DNA of 64,000 nt from Emergomyces orientalis (taxonomy: Eukaryota > Ascomycota > Eurotiomycetes > Onygenales > Ajellomycetaceae), in contig MOWL01000023.1 of NCBI GenBank assembly GCA_002110485.1, forward strand, positions 930,001-994,000, in the 5' to 3' direction. Positions 13,092 through 25,144 of this stretch are shown here, in pieces. Below the pieces are notes generated by a model. The model had not been told where the DNA came from and ran no database searches. It saw nothing but the letters and a program-made list of their open reading frames with translations. Position numbers and translations under genes: made by a program. The number at the start of each line of letters is the position of its first letter. Within the stretch, counting starts at the first letter, position 1.

Positions 13092-14628
13092 CTATGAGGA
13101 TTTGTAGGTTTGTTTTGGGAAGGGGTAGCTAGTAGATTGGGATATATAGGTTAGTGAACGGGAAAGGGAGCAACTCTGTATATGCCTCTTGGTTGGGGGT
13201 GGAACTCACGATGGGCCCAATTCTCTAATGCTGAGTCCGGCGAGCCAATGGCCCATATCAATGCTTTCGCCAACCGTTTTACCCTTCACGACGCCGGCGC
13301 AGAAGCCGCCAGCGAAGGCATCACTGTTTGTTCAAGGATTGAAAAAAACGAGTTAGTGTACTGTTACCGCTTCGAAAAGATATTACTTTGTAGTTGTATG
13401 AAAACAAAATCTTACCCAGCACCGTTCGTGTCATTGATCTCATCTTTCGAGATGGCATGGACCGACGTCAGTCTAACCTCAACAAGCCCATCAGCACCAG
13501 CAACAGCAGAAATGGTTGGGTCGGTTCCTTGGGTGATGATGACGATTCGGGGCCGTTTGGTGTTCTTCTTGGGCAAGGTAGCCATCTTCTTGGCAATTTC
13601 TTGGATGTCGGTAATTCCCCATCCGTGAGATTCGGAGTAGGACAGAGCCTCCGCCTCGTTGCCTAGGACGTAATCTGTGTATGGGAAGACGGAGTCGAGT
13701 TGGTCTTTGAAGAATTGAGGGATGAAAGGGGCGGAGAGGGAGAGCATGAAAGTCTATCATGTAGAATAAAAGAGGTTTCGAGTCAGCTAATTGATGCCCG
13801 GCGAGCGGGATAACAAGTATATTGATAGGCAAGGCGACAAAGGAGCACATACCTTGTTTTTCTCAGCGGCCTCCTCAGCCAATGCCAGGATGGCCGGCAC
13901 GCAGACGGTCAAATGGTAACCGCCAACATAATATACCTTAGCCTTCTCGACCAGGGACCAGATATGGGGTTGCTTCAAGTGGTCCAACTTGTACTCGTTG
14001 GAAGCCGCAAGATGGGTGCAAAGACTCCGCTCATGGCCTGTGATAATAACACCGCAGCGGCCAGTAGGTTGAGACTCGTCAATACGATACTCGGTGCGCA
14101 GACCAGCCTTGTCGCAGGCTTCTTGGAGGATATCTGCGTATTTGTCCTTGCCGACACAGCCGATATACAGCACCGAGTTTGATGGAAGAATGTACTAAAA
14201 ATTGGAGACACAGTTAGACTTTAGACTTCCCAATTCGCCAAGAACTAATTGTCCATTATTTTCTCAATATACCTGAGCGCCACGGGCAGTGTTCTGTGCA
14301 GCCCCTCCTGCGATCAATTTGGCGTTATGGTTTTGGATTAAGTCCTCGTAGAGCCCCATATGCTTCTCCTCTGCAAGGATGGCATCATTGGCTTTCAGGC
14401 CATATTTCTCGAGCGTAGCGGCATCTCTGAACTATGTTTCAGTAAAGCCCAGATAAATACAATCGTAGAGGAGGTAGGACAATCCCTATTGTTGGACATA
14501 CCCGACTCCCTGAATATCTAGAATGAGGGGCATGTTAGCACAGAAACTGAGCAGGCATGGCGGGAGCGCAATTTACCCAGCAAGGGATTCTCGAGGCAGA
14601 GAAGAGGGTATCCTTCCGTAGCAGCCAT
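13092..14628 (-). CDS. ADO1: Adenosine kinase
   Basis: Seven exons on the minus strand: 14628-14577, 14517-14502, 14426-14273, 14194-13853, 13753-13416, 13323-13210, 13128-13092; 350 aa, the usual length. The enzyme phosphorylates adenosine to AMP in the cytosol, salvaging purine and clearing adenosine produced by the methyl cycle. Evidence: N-terminal L-E-N-P-L-L-D-I-Q, then K-L-I-A-G-G-A-A-Q-N-T-A-R-G-A (PfkB signature 1, residues about 60-74), and T-N-G-A-G-D-A-F-A-G-G-F (signature 2, with the catalytic Asp) split across the fifth intron. Exon 2 is only 16 nt but is needed for phase and restores D-I-Q-G-V. The last exon, found through a donor at the apparent stop after G-P-S, adds Y-P-F-P-K-Q-T-Y, the conserved C-terminal end. 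Without that splice an in-frame TGA would truncate it. It diverges from the DUF1770-type gene. Confidence 0.95.
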
Positions 14629-14961
14629 TTTGTCTATGGAATATATCAATTAATAGTTTGTATGGTTGCTGTTCGTATATCAGTTACCCGTGGCGCAAAT
14701 GAAAGTGGTCTATAGGTGATGGTTGTTGTTCTTGGTGGGGGTGACAAGAGTAAATATTCTAAGATTCTTGGAAAAAGCTCACTCACTACTTAACCCTAGA
14801 CTCCAACTCCCTCTGCCGAATCCATCCCCAGACCAACCTCCAACATAACTTTCAAGCTCCAACATACATCTAAACGTTCCCAACACCCTCATCTCCTCGC
14901 CCAGCAACACCACCTAAATACACAATCAATACATGTCCAATAACCCTCAGAACAACTCAAA
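14629..14961. promoter_or_regulatory. Shared divergent promoter, ADO1 / DUF1770-type gene
   Basis: 333 bp separates the two start codons, so both genes must be driven from here. The right half is C-rich on the + strand. I found no motif I would name with confidence. Confidence 0.6.
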
Positions 14962-15592
14962 ATGACAGACCCAGCCATCCAACTCGCCGAAACCATCCAA
15001 ACCGCCTCCATAAACCCGCATCCCTCCGCAGCCCATGACATCAACCCACCCACAGCTGCTTCGCAAATGGAGCCAGTCACCCTCAAAGCTCGCCACCATC
15101 GCTCCCCCTCAGATGCTACATCCATATCAACAGACATTGTCGACCCTAGCCGGACGATACGACCTCTACAGCGCGCCCCATTGCCGCCTCTGCCCGACCT
15201 GCGTTTCGAACAAAGTTACCTGGCCAGCTTGAAGGGAGCGGAGACGTGGCAGAGGGTAGCGTGGATTACGTTGCGGGATCAGGTAAATAAGAATAGCTAT
15301 ATTTTCATTCCTTCTTTGCCTTTTGCCCATTCCATTTGGTCCGATTTTTGTTTCCCCGTCCATCAGCCACGGTTATCATTACCAGAAAAGCGACCATCAC
15401 TCACACGGCGTTTACTGATATTGTCATGAAACACAGGTCTTCCTCCCCCTGCTACAAGGAACACTATGGACACTCGCTCTCACGGGCTGGCGGTATTGGA
15501 ATCGTGGAGCCCAATTCACTGGCCGGACGCTGGGGACAAGGATGCGTAGATGGTGGTGGGAGGTAAATAACTGGAAGATACCCGAGTCATGA
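14962..15592 (+). CDS. DUF1770-type fungal protein
   Basis: Two exons: 14962-15282 and 15437-15592; 158 aa. The function is unknown. The conserved-looking part is the C-terminal half: P-D-L-R-F-E-Q-S-Y-L-A-S-L, then W-Q-R-V-A-W-I-T-L-R-D-Q at the exon junction, then L-P-L-L-Q-G-T-L-W-T-L-A-L-T-G-W-R-Y-W. This matches my memory of the fungal DUF1770 family. The last segment is hydrophobic enough to be a membrane or membrane-proximal helix (about residues 108-128), followed by an Arg/Trp-rich tail. The N-terminal 70 residues are low-complexity. It shares a 333-bp promoter with adenosine kinase, but nothing shows that the two work together. Confidence 0.75.
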
Positions 15593-16863
15593 ATGAAATA
15601 TAAAATCATATACAAATTTTTCAATATTTCGATACGAGGAATATATACACACCCCTATAATATCCAACTGGCTTCCACCAATGGGATTTTCTACACTCTA
15701 CCCCTTCTCCCCAACGCGGTCGGTCGGCCCCTTTTGGTTTGGGTTGGTTTCCAATAGCCTGCGTTTAAAGACGGCGCAACGCGATGCTCTGGTGTGTGAG
15801 TGATGATCGGTTTTGTGATCATATACCGATAACACGGGATCATCTGCTAAGAAATACGTTTGAATTTTGGGCGTTGGGGTGACAAAATGGAAGATGGTTT
15901 TCTATATGAAAGCGTCAGGCGTCTGGAGTTACTTGCATGGGATATGGCAAATTTTCTGGGAATCTTGGCTGTTGGAGATCAATCATCGAAAGTTGACTGG
16001 CCGGCATTGCCTGGATATAGGTACTGTACAGTACATACCTCACCTTATTCACGTGAAAATACGTTGTAAATTTTACAATAGACCCTGTCGGAAGTTCAAC
16101 AGTTGCTTCGTTGATATTGTGCAAACCATTTAAATAAAAATTAAAATAAAAATTCATGCTCCGGAGAGGTAGACTGAATGTAAGCAAACCCGTTCGCTAG
16201 TTATTGTTCAAATCTATCATTAAGTTCATCAAACCCGCCCGGTCGAAGAGGATTCAAAAAACGAAGAAAAAAGAAGAATAAACCCCTGGCTGAAAGAAGA
16301 AAAAAAAGCTCCCGCGAAACTTGCGAAATAGGTGGAGGCTAAAATAAAATGGAAAATAATGGAAAACCTAGCATATCACCAGTGAGAGAGAGAAAAGAGA
16401 GAAAAGAGAGAGCAGACAGGATAAAAACCGACAAACTTAATCCCGCCAGGCAATTGTTGTATATTCAGTCAAACAGCAAGTCAAGAATGACAAAACAGGC
16501 GAAACAAGTCAAACAAAACAGCCAGATCCCATGCAAAACGTTTATTTATCCAATCCCGCTGACATAACGCAAACAGGAGAGAACTAAGTAATAAAGAGTG
16601 AAGGGAAAAGGGGAAAGGGGAAAGGGGAAAGGGGAAAAAATTGGGATGCTGGCGATAAAAGATACCCGGAGAAAATCAGGAGAGTAAGTGTTGTGTTTCC
16701 GGAAGGAAGGACAAGGGCTGAACTTTTTCATTTTCTATGAGAAATAAAAATAAATGAACACAGACCCTCAGTCACTTGCTGGTTTGTAGTCATGTCGAAA
16801 AATACGTAGAGCACCAAAGGTGTTTGGGCGTCTAGGAAGGCGGAAATGCTGTGGAGAGAGACA
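15593..16863. other. Intergenic between convergent genes
   Basis: 3' flanks of the DUF1770-type gene (+) and the chromatin protein (-). A GGGGAAA-type heptamer repeat lies at about 16602-16640. No gene recognised. Confidence 0.6.
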
Positions 16864-19260
16864 TTACAGATGCCCAGGAAAAGTCCCGTTCTGACCGGAT
16901 ACTGGGTGGGTGTTATCTTGTTTTGGGGGGGTATCAGTATCCGTATGGGTCACTTGGGGCTCCTTCGCTTGGAGCTCTATATTGGGTACCTGGTGGGTAT
17001 CTTTCGAACTAGTCAAGGATGGTGATGTTGTGGTGGGAGCAGTAGACTCAGGGGAGGGTATCTGTTTGTCCGATTCCGACTCGACAGGTGGTGCAGTGGT
17101 TGTATTTTGCCCAGGAACAAGCACGGCGAAGGGTTGCTGACGACTTGCTTCACTTGCTTCTGGCTGCATAGGTTGTGAATTTGGAAGCTTGTCAGCGGTA
17201 GGAGGTGCATCAGGGGCGGCGGGACTGCTGCTCCCTAAACCCTGCTTCGCTTTCCCATATCTTAGCTGCACCACCAAACTCTGCTGACCAGCACCATAGC
17301 CATCATCATCATTAGGGCTAGATTCAACATCACTCATCTCTTCATCCCCATTTTCATCCCCATCTCCATAATCATTATCCTCCTCACCACCATCCCATTC
17401 ATTGCCGCTCGACGACGCAGCATCCGATTCCTCATCCATCTCATCAACCGCATTATACCCTTCAATATGACTCTCCGTGCCATTCGACAGCCGACCCATC
17501 CTATTCCGTTGCGCCATTCTTCCATTAGAAACAGGCTCTTCCCCTAACCCCTCACCTTCTTCAACGCCGCTGAGTCCGACAGACTGTTGCGGCGGGGTTT
17601 CCTTCCGTCTACCGCTCAGCATGGACTCGCCATACGATCCGCCAACACGAGCTCTGACCTGTCGGCCGCTGGCTGTAAATGTAGGGCCGGCGGGTTCGCC
17701 TGGGGTGGAGAAGCGCGATTGGCGGGCTGATTTTCGGGTGGGAAAGGCATCAGAGGAGAAATCATCATCCTCATCGGAATATGTGTATTTGAGTTTCTTG
17801 CCGCGAGTTCGGCCTTCGTAGAGGGAAAAACCCGGTTCCGGGCGAGTGAATGCGGCTTTTCGCGCCAGACGATAATCGCGACGTTTTCGTTTCTGGATAG
17901 TGTTAATAACAAGTTAGGTTTTCATACACCATAGTGGAAAAGGTTTAGATTGTAAGAAAAAAAAAAAGAAAAAAGAAAAAAAGAAAGCCGAAGGGGCATT
18001 GCTATCGTACCTCCTCAGAGCCCTCGAATCTTGGGATGCTACTATAAATCTTCTCACTCAGGCGCTTAGAATGCTGTGATTTCTCTTCAGCAAGAGAATC
18101 CGCGATGTTTTTCAGTTCCGGAATACTTCCTGCAACGCTCCACCACGTCCTGTTCTTCAACGCGGGGTTGCTTTCCCGGTAAAGTCTGAAATGGGTGTCA
18201 TCCCTGCCCTCGATAAGCCAATACCGGCGTTTATAGGCATCATTCCCCCATGGCTGGACGGATAAGGGCTGATTGAGGTCGTCATCGTGTCTCGTTTGCT
18301 TATAAGATTCTTTTAGTTTTGCTTGGACGGCGTCGGAAGATGCGAGTGCCCAGAGTATCAATGCCTTGAGGAACGCAAGCTGCAAACCAATATATTTTTA
18401 GTCCAAACCGCATCGCGCCAAGTCACGTTGGAACAGAAAGTCTTACTCGTTCAGTAGGGGTCATGGTCGCAAAACTTCCTCCACCGTGAAGGGGGTTTTT
18501 ACCGCCCCATGTTCGCGGCCACTGCGAAGAGTGAGTCTGGACAACCTCCTCGAGTGCGCGTTGGTAGTGGCCCCTCCTATATCGCACACAATCAATATTA
18601 GCCCCATTATCTCTAGACACTTTGTTCTCTGACAAAAAACACGTAATGTCATATCGGGATCTTTTTGTCCCGCCTCATAGAAAGAAAAAAAAAGGGGGGG
18701 GGGTCCTAGATTGGGTGGGTGAAGCCATACTCGACATCTTTCTTCCTATTGAGGCACAGGCCAATTAAAGCGCATAATAACCTCTCGATATGATCTCCAG
18801 GGACAGTATCTGTGACTCCTCTCTCGATATCCTGCGGCCCGTAATGTGGAAGGGATTTTGGAAAGACATCGGTGAATCTGGATCGGAACATCACGATGAA
18901 CTAAAAAAGTAAAACCACAGGCAAAGTACACCAACAAAAATATTAGCAAGCGCGTATCTTTTTTATGTTTATTTTTTTATTTTTGGATCGCGAGGCACAA
19001 CACGCGTTAAATTCGCATGTTAAGGTGGAATGTGATCGCATAGGCCTCAAATTACTAACCGCGATGTCTGGATTGTCTGCGAGCACATATTCATGCGGCG
19101 GCGAGGGGGCACGTTTTGGCGGCGGAGGAGAGGCGGGTTTGGCGGGCTTTTTGGGTTTGAAATATTTTTCCAGGCCAATACTGCGGTTGACGGAGGCCGC
19201 GATGGTTTCATCGTCTGTGGACGGAGCAGACGAAAGTGAAGACGAGTCTGAGTCCGACAT
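16864..19260 (-). CDS. DDT/WHIM-like chromatin-associated protein
   Basis: Five exons on the minus strand: 19260-19060, 18900-18731, 18576-18447, 18379-18011, 17892-16864; 632 aa. The N terminus is Ser/Asp then Pro/Lys rich. Exons 2-4 form a folded core: F-R-S-R-F-T-D-V-F-P, L-L-C-A-L-I-G-L-C-L-N-R-K-K-D-V-E, W-P-R-T-W-G-G-K-N-P-L-H-G-G, then P-L-S-V-Q-P-W-G-N-D-A-Y-K-R-R-Y-W-L-I-E-G-R-D-D-T-H-F-R-L-Y-R. The last block has the pattern of WHIM-type motifs (basic residues then YW) that in Itc1/Ioc3-class ISWI subunits contact the remodeller and linker DNA. A basic stretch, K-R-K-R-R-D-Y-R-L-A-R-K-A, follows. The C-terminal 300 residues are disordered, with a long Glu/Asp run. A nuclear, chromatin-linked role is inference; the exon chain itself is in phase throughout. 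Confidence 0.7.
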
Positions 19261-20845
19261 GATTTTGTGCTATGGAAAATGGTTTGGGGGGGGGGGGGAG
19301 TATGGCGGTGATGCTTGGTGGAAGAGATGGGTAGATAAATTAAGCATGGGGGGTTGCTTGCCTTTGCAGACTTTGGAACTAAACTCACTCAACTCACTGG
19401 TGGCAGCGCGGCTATGACGCGGATCTCTCGTCTAAGTAGCTTCATTGGCCCACGGAGGAGACTAAACCCAGTGTGTCACCGGTATTACTTCAGGACTATC
19501 AATGTGAATTTAAACAGTTTACTCATTTATATTGTTTGCCAAATTCATTTGTATAGAAGAACACGTCCCAGGCTAGCCACCGTCACAACTGCCAACCCTG
19601 AATAACAGAGTGGCCCAACAAACACACCCAGCCAGCAGAATCTATCTCAAGAGACCAAATATCCATGACTCTAGCCCCAAGGTCCAAGGAAATATTACCG
19701 CTTCCAAATATGAAACATCGGGAATGGCGCCATTCCCCCTCTGTTGGTCAACTGTCCGGATCCTGGCAAAAAGAGAACATGTTGTCCGATTTCATAGCCC
19801 GATCAGCCCGTTTTAATAGGGGTCGCGTTGAGGTTGTGGGGTTCTCGTGTTCAGATTTCCGTGAGGGCATTCAGAACGAACGGGTTTGTAAGCGCTCGCT
19901 AAAACAAACAGGGCTTTCCACGAGCAGAATCCACAGTGATCGATATACCCGAAAACCCATGGAAACACGTATCTTTATCGATTTCGCGGCCAGTTCTGAT
20001 GCAAGCTGTTTTCAAGCATAGCCAGGCTTGCAAAACAATGCGAACGGTGCTAAAACACGGTGGTGGCAGTCCAAATAACACACCACCAGCTTAAATTTGC
20101 GCGATCATAAATTTTCGAAACAGATGCAACAAAGCCGATGGATTGTAGAGCAGGAACTGAAAGGTCAATCCCTTGACCTGAAACAGCAACCATTGTCCTG
20201 ATCTAGGATCTACGTACTTTACAAGCACCGAAAAAAGAAACAAAATGAGTTGGGAGAAAATAATAGGGATCCTCCAACAGATAATAAAAATAAAGAAATA
20301 CAGGAATAAGAGAATCGGCAGGAAGCATAGTTCAACGTGCGGACAAGAATAATAATCACAATACGCAGAAATGGAGCGCGTTGTGTTTTGCGAGCACCAT
20401 GTATAGAACTTCCCCCATCCCACAGGATATAGGGTGTGGCGAGATCTGCAGAGATCTTGCCAACGCTGCTAACACTCCTCTGCCCAGCTACTTGCCGTAG
20501 CCCGCGTTGTCCTGATATCCATCACATTGTTGCAAGCTGCAAGTTGCGCGTTGTAGGTTATTGGGTTATGTTCAATGTTCTGTGTTCTGTGCTGGGCGTT
20601 GGGGGGTAGCCGCGGCGCTAGTGCCAACTCGGTTAGCTTAGCGATGCGCACCCTAAAGCCCACACAGAAACACAACCGCCAATTTCGAGGAGAATCGATA
20701 TCAACCCCATCCCCCATCAGCAGCAGCCAACTTTGCGAAGAATCAGGTACGAGACAAAACGCTTAACCAACCATTCCTCGACCTATCCCACCGTTGCAGG
20801 ATCAAGGGCAATATTTTGCTGACATTCCGACAACAGTAAGACGCC
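19261..20845. promoter_or_regulatory. Divergent intergenic region, chromatin protein / uL2
   Basis: About 1.6 kb between two divergent starts. A poly-G run lies near 19286-19298. Close to uL2, a possible leader intron runs from a GTACGAG donor near 20747 to a TTGCAG acceptor near 20799; this is suggested only by splice consensus. No other gene recognised. Confidence 0.5.
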
Positions 20846-22068
20846 ATGGGCCGAGTGATCCGCAATCAGAGGAAGGGTCGTGGATCAATTTTCAGTACGT
20901 GCCGAACCATAAATTTTCTTTTATCATTGCGCTCCCCCATCTCCATCTCCAAAATCCTCCCGGTCGAATAGAGCAAAAGAAGGAAAGAATATTGAGAAAT
21001 CTATGGAATGGGAGAGATGTGGGAGAAAAAGGACGAGAGGGGGAGACACAAAATTTCGTTGTGGTCGTGCTGTGTGTGGTGGTGGTATAACTTTTTTTGC
21101 TAATCGAACAAACTCCCATCTTCTTCACAGCGGCCAACACCCGACTCAACAAGGCTCCTGCCCAGTTCCGTACCCTCGACTATGCTGAGAGACACGGATA
21201 CACCCGCGGGGTGGTGAAGCAGATCATCCACGACCCTGGCAGAGGCGCCCCCCTGGCCAAAGTCTCCTTCCGTCACCCATACAAGTACAAGGACGTCGTC
21301 GAGACTTTCATCGCCAATGAGGGCATGTACACCGGCCAATTCATCTACGCTGGTAAAAACGCTGCCTTGACCGTCGGAAACATTCTGCCCCTTGGCTCCG
21401 TCCCCGAAGGTACCGTCGTGACCAACGTAGAGGAGAAGGTTGGCGACCGCGGTGCGTTGGGCCGCACGTCTGGAAACTACGTTACCGTCATCGGCCATAA
21501 CCCTGATGAAGGGAAGACTCGTGTCAAACTTCCCAGCGGTGCCAAGAAGGTTGTGAAGAGCCGCTCGCGAGGAATGGTTGGCATTGTTGCTGGAGGTGGT
21601 CGTACAGACAAGCCCCTGCTCAGTACGTTTTACCCCCCAAAAAAAATAAATAAATAAATAAAAATAAAAAAGAGTTACACAAGAACGCGAAGGGAGTTTC
21701 CCGACAGGGGAAATGCACATGGAATTGCGTTTGCGTACATAAACTAATCAATCCGATCAACTACACAGAGGCCTCCCGCGCTAAGCACAAGTTCGCTGTC
21801 AAGCGCAACTCGTGGCCCAAGACTCGTGGTGTTGCCATGAACCCAGTCGACCATGTAAGTTCTTTTTGCTACCCAAATACCCCATACCCATGACCCAATT
21901 CCGCCCACAGCATACTAATTTCCTCATTAGCCTCACGGTGGTGGTAACCATCAACATATCGGTAAAGCCTCGACAATCTCCCGGTACGCCTCCGCAGGTC
22001 AAAAAGCCGGTCTTATTGCCGCCCGGAGAACTGGTCTGCTCCGCGGTACCCAGAAGACCAAGGATTAG
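20846..22068 (+). CDS. RPL2: 60S ribosomal protein L2/L8 (uL2)
   Basis: Four exons: 20846-20894, 21131-21622, 21769-21854, 21931-22068; 254 aa, the same length as yeast Rpl2. uL2 sits at the subunit interface and is essential for peptidyl-transferase centre assembly. The protein starts M-G-R-V-I-R-N-Q-R-K-G, continues T-L-D-Y-A-E-R-H-G-Y, contains L-P-L-G-S-V-P-E-G-T and I-G-H-N-P-D-E, then R-N-S-W-P-K-T-R-G-V-A-M-N-P-V-D-H and, across the last intron, P-H-G-G-G-N-H-Q-H-I-G-K. That His-containing loop near residue 210 is the hallmark reaching towards the catalytic centre. The first intron (236 nt) follows codon 16, typical of fungal ribosomal protein genes with a short first exon. I looked in introns 1 and 2 for box C/D elements and saw none. 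Confidence 0.98.
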
Positions 22069-25000
22069 AATTTGTTTCTGGCTCTGGCTCTCCATGTCCC
22101 GCGTTGTGTTTTTGTGCTCCTCATCCTCGCCCTCATCCTCCTCATCCTCTGTGTTTAATCTGGGCGACCGTGTGTGTCTCTTTTCCTCTCTATTTTTCCT
22201 CTATTTTACTTTTTTTTCCCCAAAGTGCAAAAATTATGATGATGGGTTGGTTGGTTGGTCGGGAGTGTGTGGTTATTAAATGCTCATATGCTTCCCCCCC
22301 TTCTTTTTTTTTAAATTCCTTTCTGCTCATTTTCCAAATGGCATATATGATGTGATATGATCATAATGTACATTAAAGTAAGACCGATATTATGGACAGG
22401 CTGCTGCTGGCCCCATATTCGACGTCTGGAATGAGCAAAAGGAGAATAGAAAGAAAGAAAAAAATTATATCAACCTGTGGCCCAACATCGAGAAGAAGAT
22501 CAAAAAAGGGAAGAAAAAACGGAAAGGCAACCTGAAACGTCCATAGTGTCACACCATTGTAATGATTGAATGTACAGTACATGTATAAAGTATTTACCCT
22601 TTCAGCATATGGGCCTGCTTGCATCTTCGGGGCCATCCATGTTCTTTCAGGTCAAAAATACCCAGGTGTATATAATTGCAAGCCATCCATGAACATTCAA
22701 TCTGAATAAACTACAGAAATATATCCGTCACCACATAGCCGTTCCCAACGTCTTCCAATTGTGAAAATTCCCTTTTCCCGTTCCCGAACAAACACTTGAG
22801 AGAGTAAAAAAGTAACTTCCTACAAAGGGGATGGGGATGATTGGATGAGCAGCTACCCAGTTATTCTACACTCCCCACAAGCCCTTTCATTATCGTTATT
22901 CCCAATCTTGACGATATGGTGTATAAATTGCTAAATCGTTAGCTCAATGGGGGTTGGCATTGCTCAGTGCTTTCGCTACATCGAGATGGAAAGAAACCAG
23001 ATAACGCCTTCGACTCACCGCGGAGAAGTACCATGTGAAGCGAATGAATATATCCTCCAGCGAAAATACGGTCCACGGGGTTAGTGCACCTAGGTACATA
23101 CATGTTGGTCATTCTGGAGCTGGTGGACTGAACTGGAAAGGAGAGCAGAGGATCGGATACGAAACATTGCGTCCTTCTGGTTTTGAGAGATGTAATAATT
23201 ATTTTTATCTATGATTCAATTTTGTTTAGTTCCATAAAGCTTCTTGGTCTCGTCAGCTTGTTACTCTTCGGTAAGTCCTGTCATATCCATATCCATGGTG
23301 TAGTATACTATATATTCTTTCTCTTAGGGTAAATCTCGTTCGTGTCCTGATTTGCACTGGGCTGCAGCAAAGCAGCATCATGCCAGTACTGTATTTTCAA
23401 ATATAGTGAGAAGCCCCGCCCACGGAGAAAACAAAATATAAAATATAAAAAATATGAAAATATAAAAAGTAAAAACACCTAGCCTATGATGTAACTAATC
23501 GCCCACAATCGAATATTTTAGCCAGTAGTGCGATTCCACTGTTCTTCACGCCACCACCACCGCAGCGGAGTACGTAGACAAAGCCCATGGGATGCACACA
23601 AAAAGATTAAAAAAAGAATTTCCCTCCACCCATGGCAAGCCGCTTACCATGCGTTTGCCCCAATACAATTCACCCTCTTCACCACTCTTCAGCAAACAGG
23701 GCCATTATGTCATCGCGCAGAATAACTAATTACCGCCCCCTGCCCCCGTACCTAGGCCTCGGCATACACCAACAACCACCCACGACTACCACCCCCAGCC
23801 CATTGGAGGTCCCACTGTTGGCCATTCGTCAGCCAGTGCTTGGGCTGTGTGTGCCCCCAGTTGTCTTCTTTCATTCATAGACTACTATGTATGAAATCTA
23901 TGATAGACAGGTTCTAGGCCTCTGAAAAGGGCAACCGACCAAGAGCCCTGCAGAAGCCGAGCCAACGCCGATCACCTGACCCAGCCCCTGTCATGACTAA
24001 TGGATACATCCACCTCCAGCGCTGCCTCCACCAATGATGCATTTTAGCGAGTCTTGGCCGTCTTGGCCCACGTTGAGTCCTTGGATGGGCTTACCTAAGA
24101 AAGGCACCAGCCAATCAGCAGTCCTTTCTGTGAGAATTCTGCGGTCTCGTGATGCCCCCGTGACTTTGCTGGGAGATATGGCCCGATGTGTGAGACAGTG
24201 GCCAAGGCAGGCCAAGGCGTTGCTGCCAAACTGACCAATTGGCGCGGGATTTGCCTGGGGAGCAGCGGGCATCCGCCAATGGGGTCTGGGCAGTCACGGG
24301 GCTGGCTGCCCGGGGGATTTGGGAAGGCGCTGGGCGGAGGGAGTGTGTATATATATATATATATACACAGGGTGGCCAGTGCCTTCCCTCTTCCTGCCCA
24401 GCCATATTTAAGTAGGGTCTGGCCCACGAAAGAAAAGAAAGAAAGAAACGAAAAAGATACCATATATCCCACAACATCTACATCTACACGTAGCCCTCCC
24501 TTGTATCCTACACACAACTATATCCCATATCTGAATACATATATACATCCAGGCCTCTACTACAGGATAATACATAGAGTGACCACGGGAAACCCCCAAA
24601 TTCCATTCATAAACAGACCCTACTACTACTACGGGAGTGCGAACTACGGAGTACGGACTGCATCCCCCCCCTCCCTTAAAAGGACCAACCAAGGAACCCC
24701 GCCTCTAGGCAATATTCGGCATCTATCTTTGATGGCATTGAACACCGTCGGCATACCAAGTCACCCACTTACCACCTCCTCCTCCTCCGCCTCCTCAATA
24801 TCGCTCCTCCGTCCGCCATTACCGTTTCGACTCCTGTTCTTGCCCGCTAAGTAGCAGTCGTCCAGAGCATCGTGATCTGCCTGCTCCCGCTGCCTGTGAT
24901 ATTCATATATATATTCTTATATATATCGAGCTATACTGAGTTGTTTTACACTCTTCTGTCTCATCTACGCAACCCAGGCATAATACCTGGTCTTTATATA

Positions 25001-25144
25001 CTACACACAAACGATATCAATATCAACATCAAACACAAGAACAGCCAAGAACATCAACAACAAGAACAATCAACAAGACGACAACCATATCAACAACAAA
25101 CTACCAGCAAATTATCAAATCTACCAGCAACAATACTATCAAGA
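22069..25144. other. Intergenic and long leader of the Ada-type gene
   Basis: 3' flank of uL2, then AT-rich DNA to about 23.5 kb and a C/A-rich stretch to 25.1 kb that probably holds the promoter and a long 5' leader of the Ada-type gene. A TA microsatellite lies at about 24348-24365. Long open frames here (for example 24186-24854) are compositional and have no family resemblance. Confidence 0.5.

Noticed and set aside
20895..21768. Possible box C/D snoRNA in the uL2 introns
   Set aside because: I searched both introns by eye for RTGATGA and CTGA boxes and found no pair.
24186..24854. 222-residue open frame upstream of the Ada-type gene
   Set aside because: Low-complexity translation with Tyr-Ile repeats from the TA microsatellite and no family resemblance; it lies in the presumed promoter and leader.
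24872..25144. In-frame N-terminal extension of the Ada-type protein
   Set aside because: The extra 91 codons are hydrophobic/AT-rich then Gln-rich, and the family domain begins right after the ATG at 25145.
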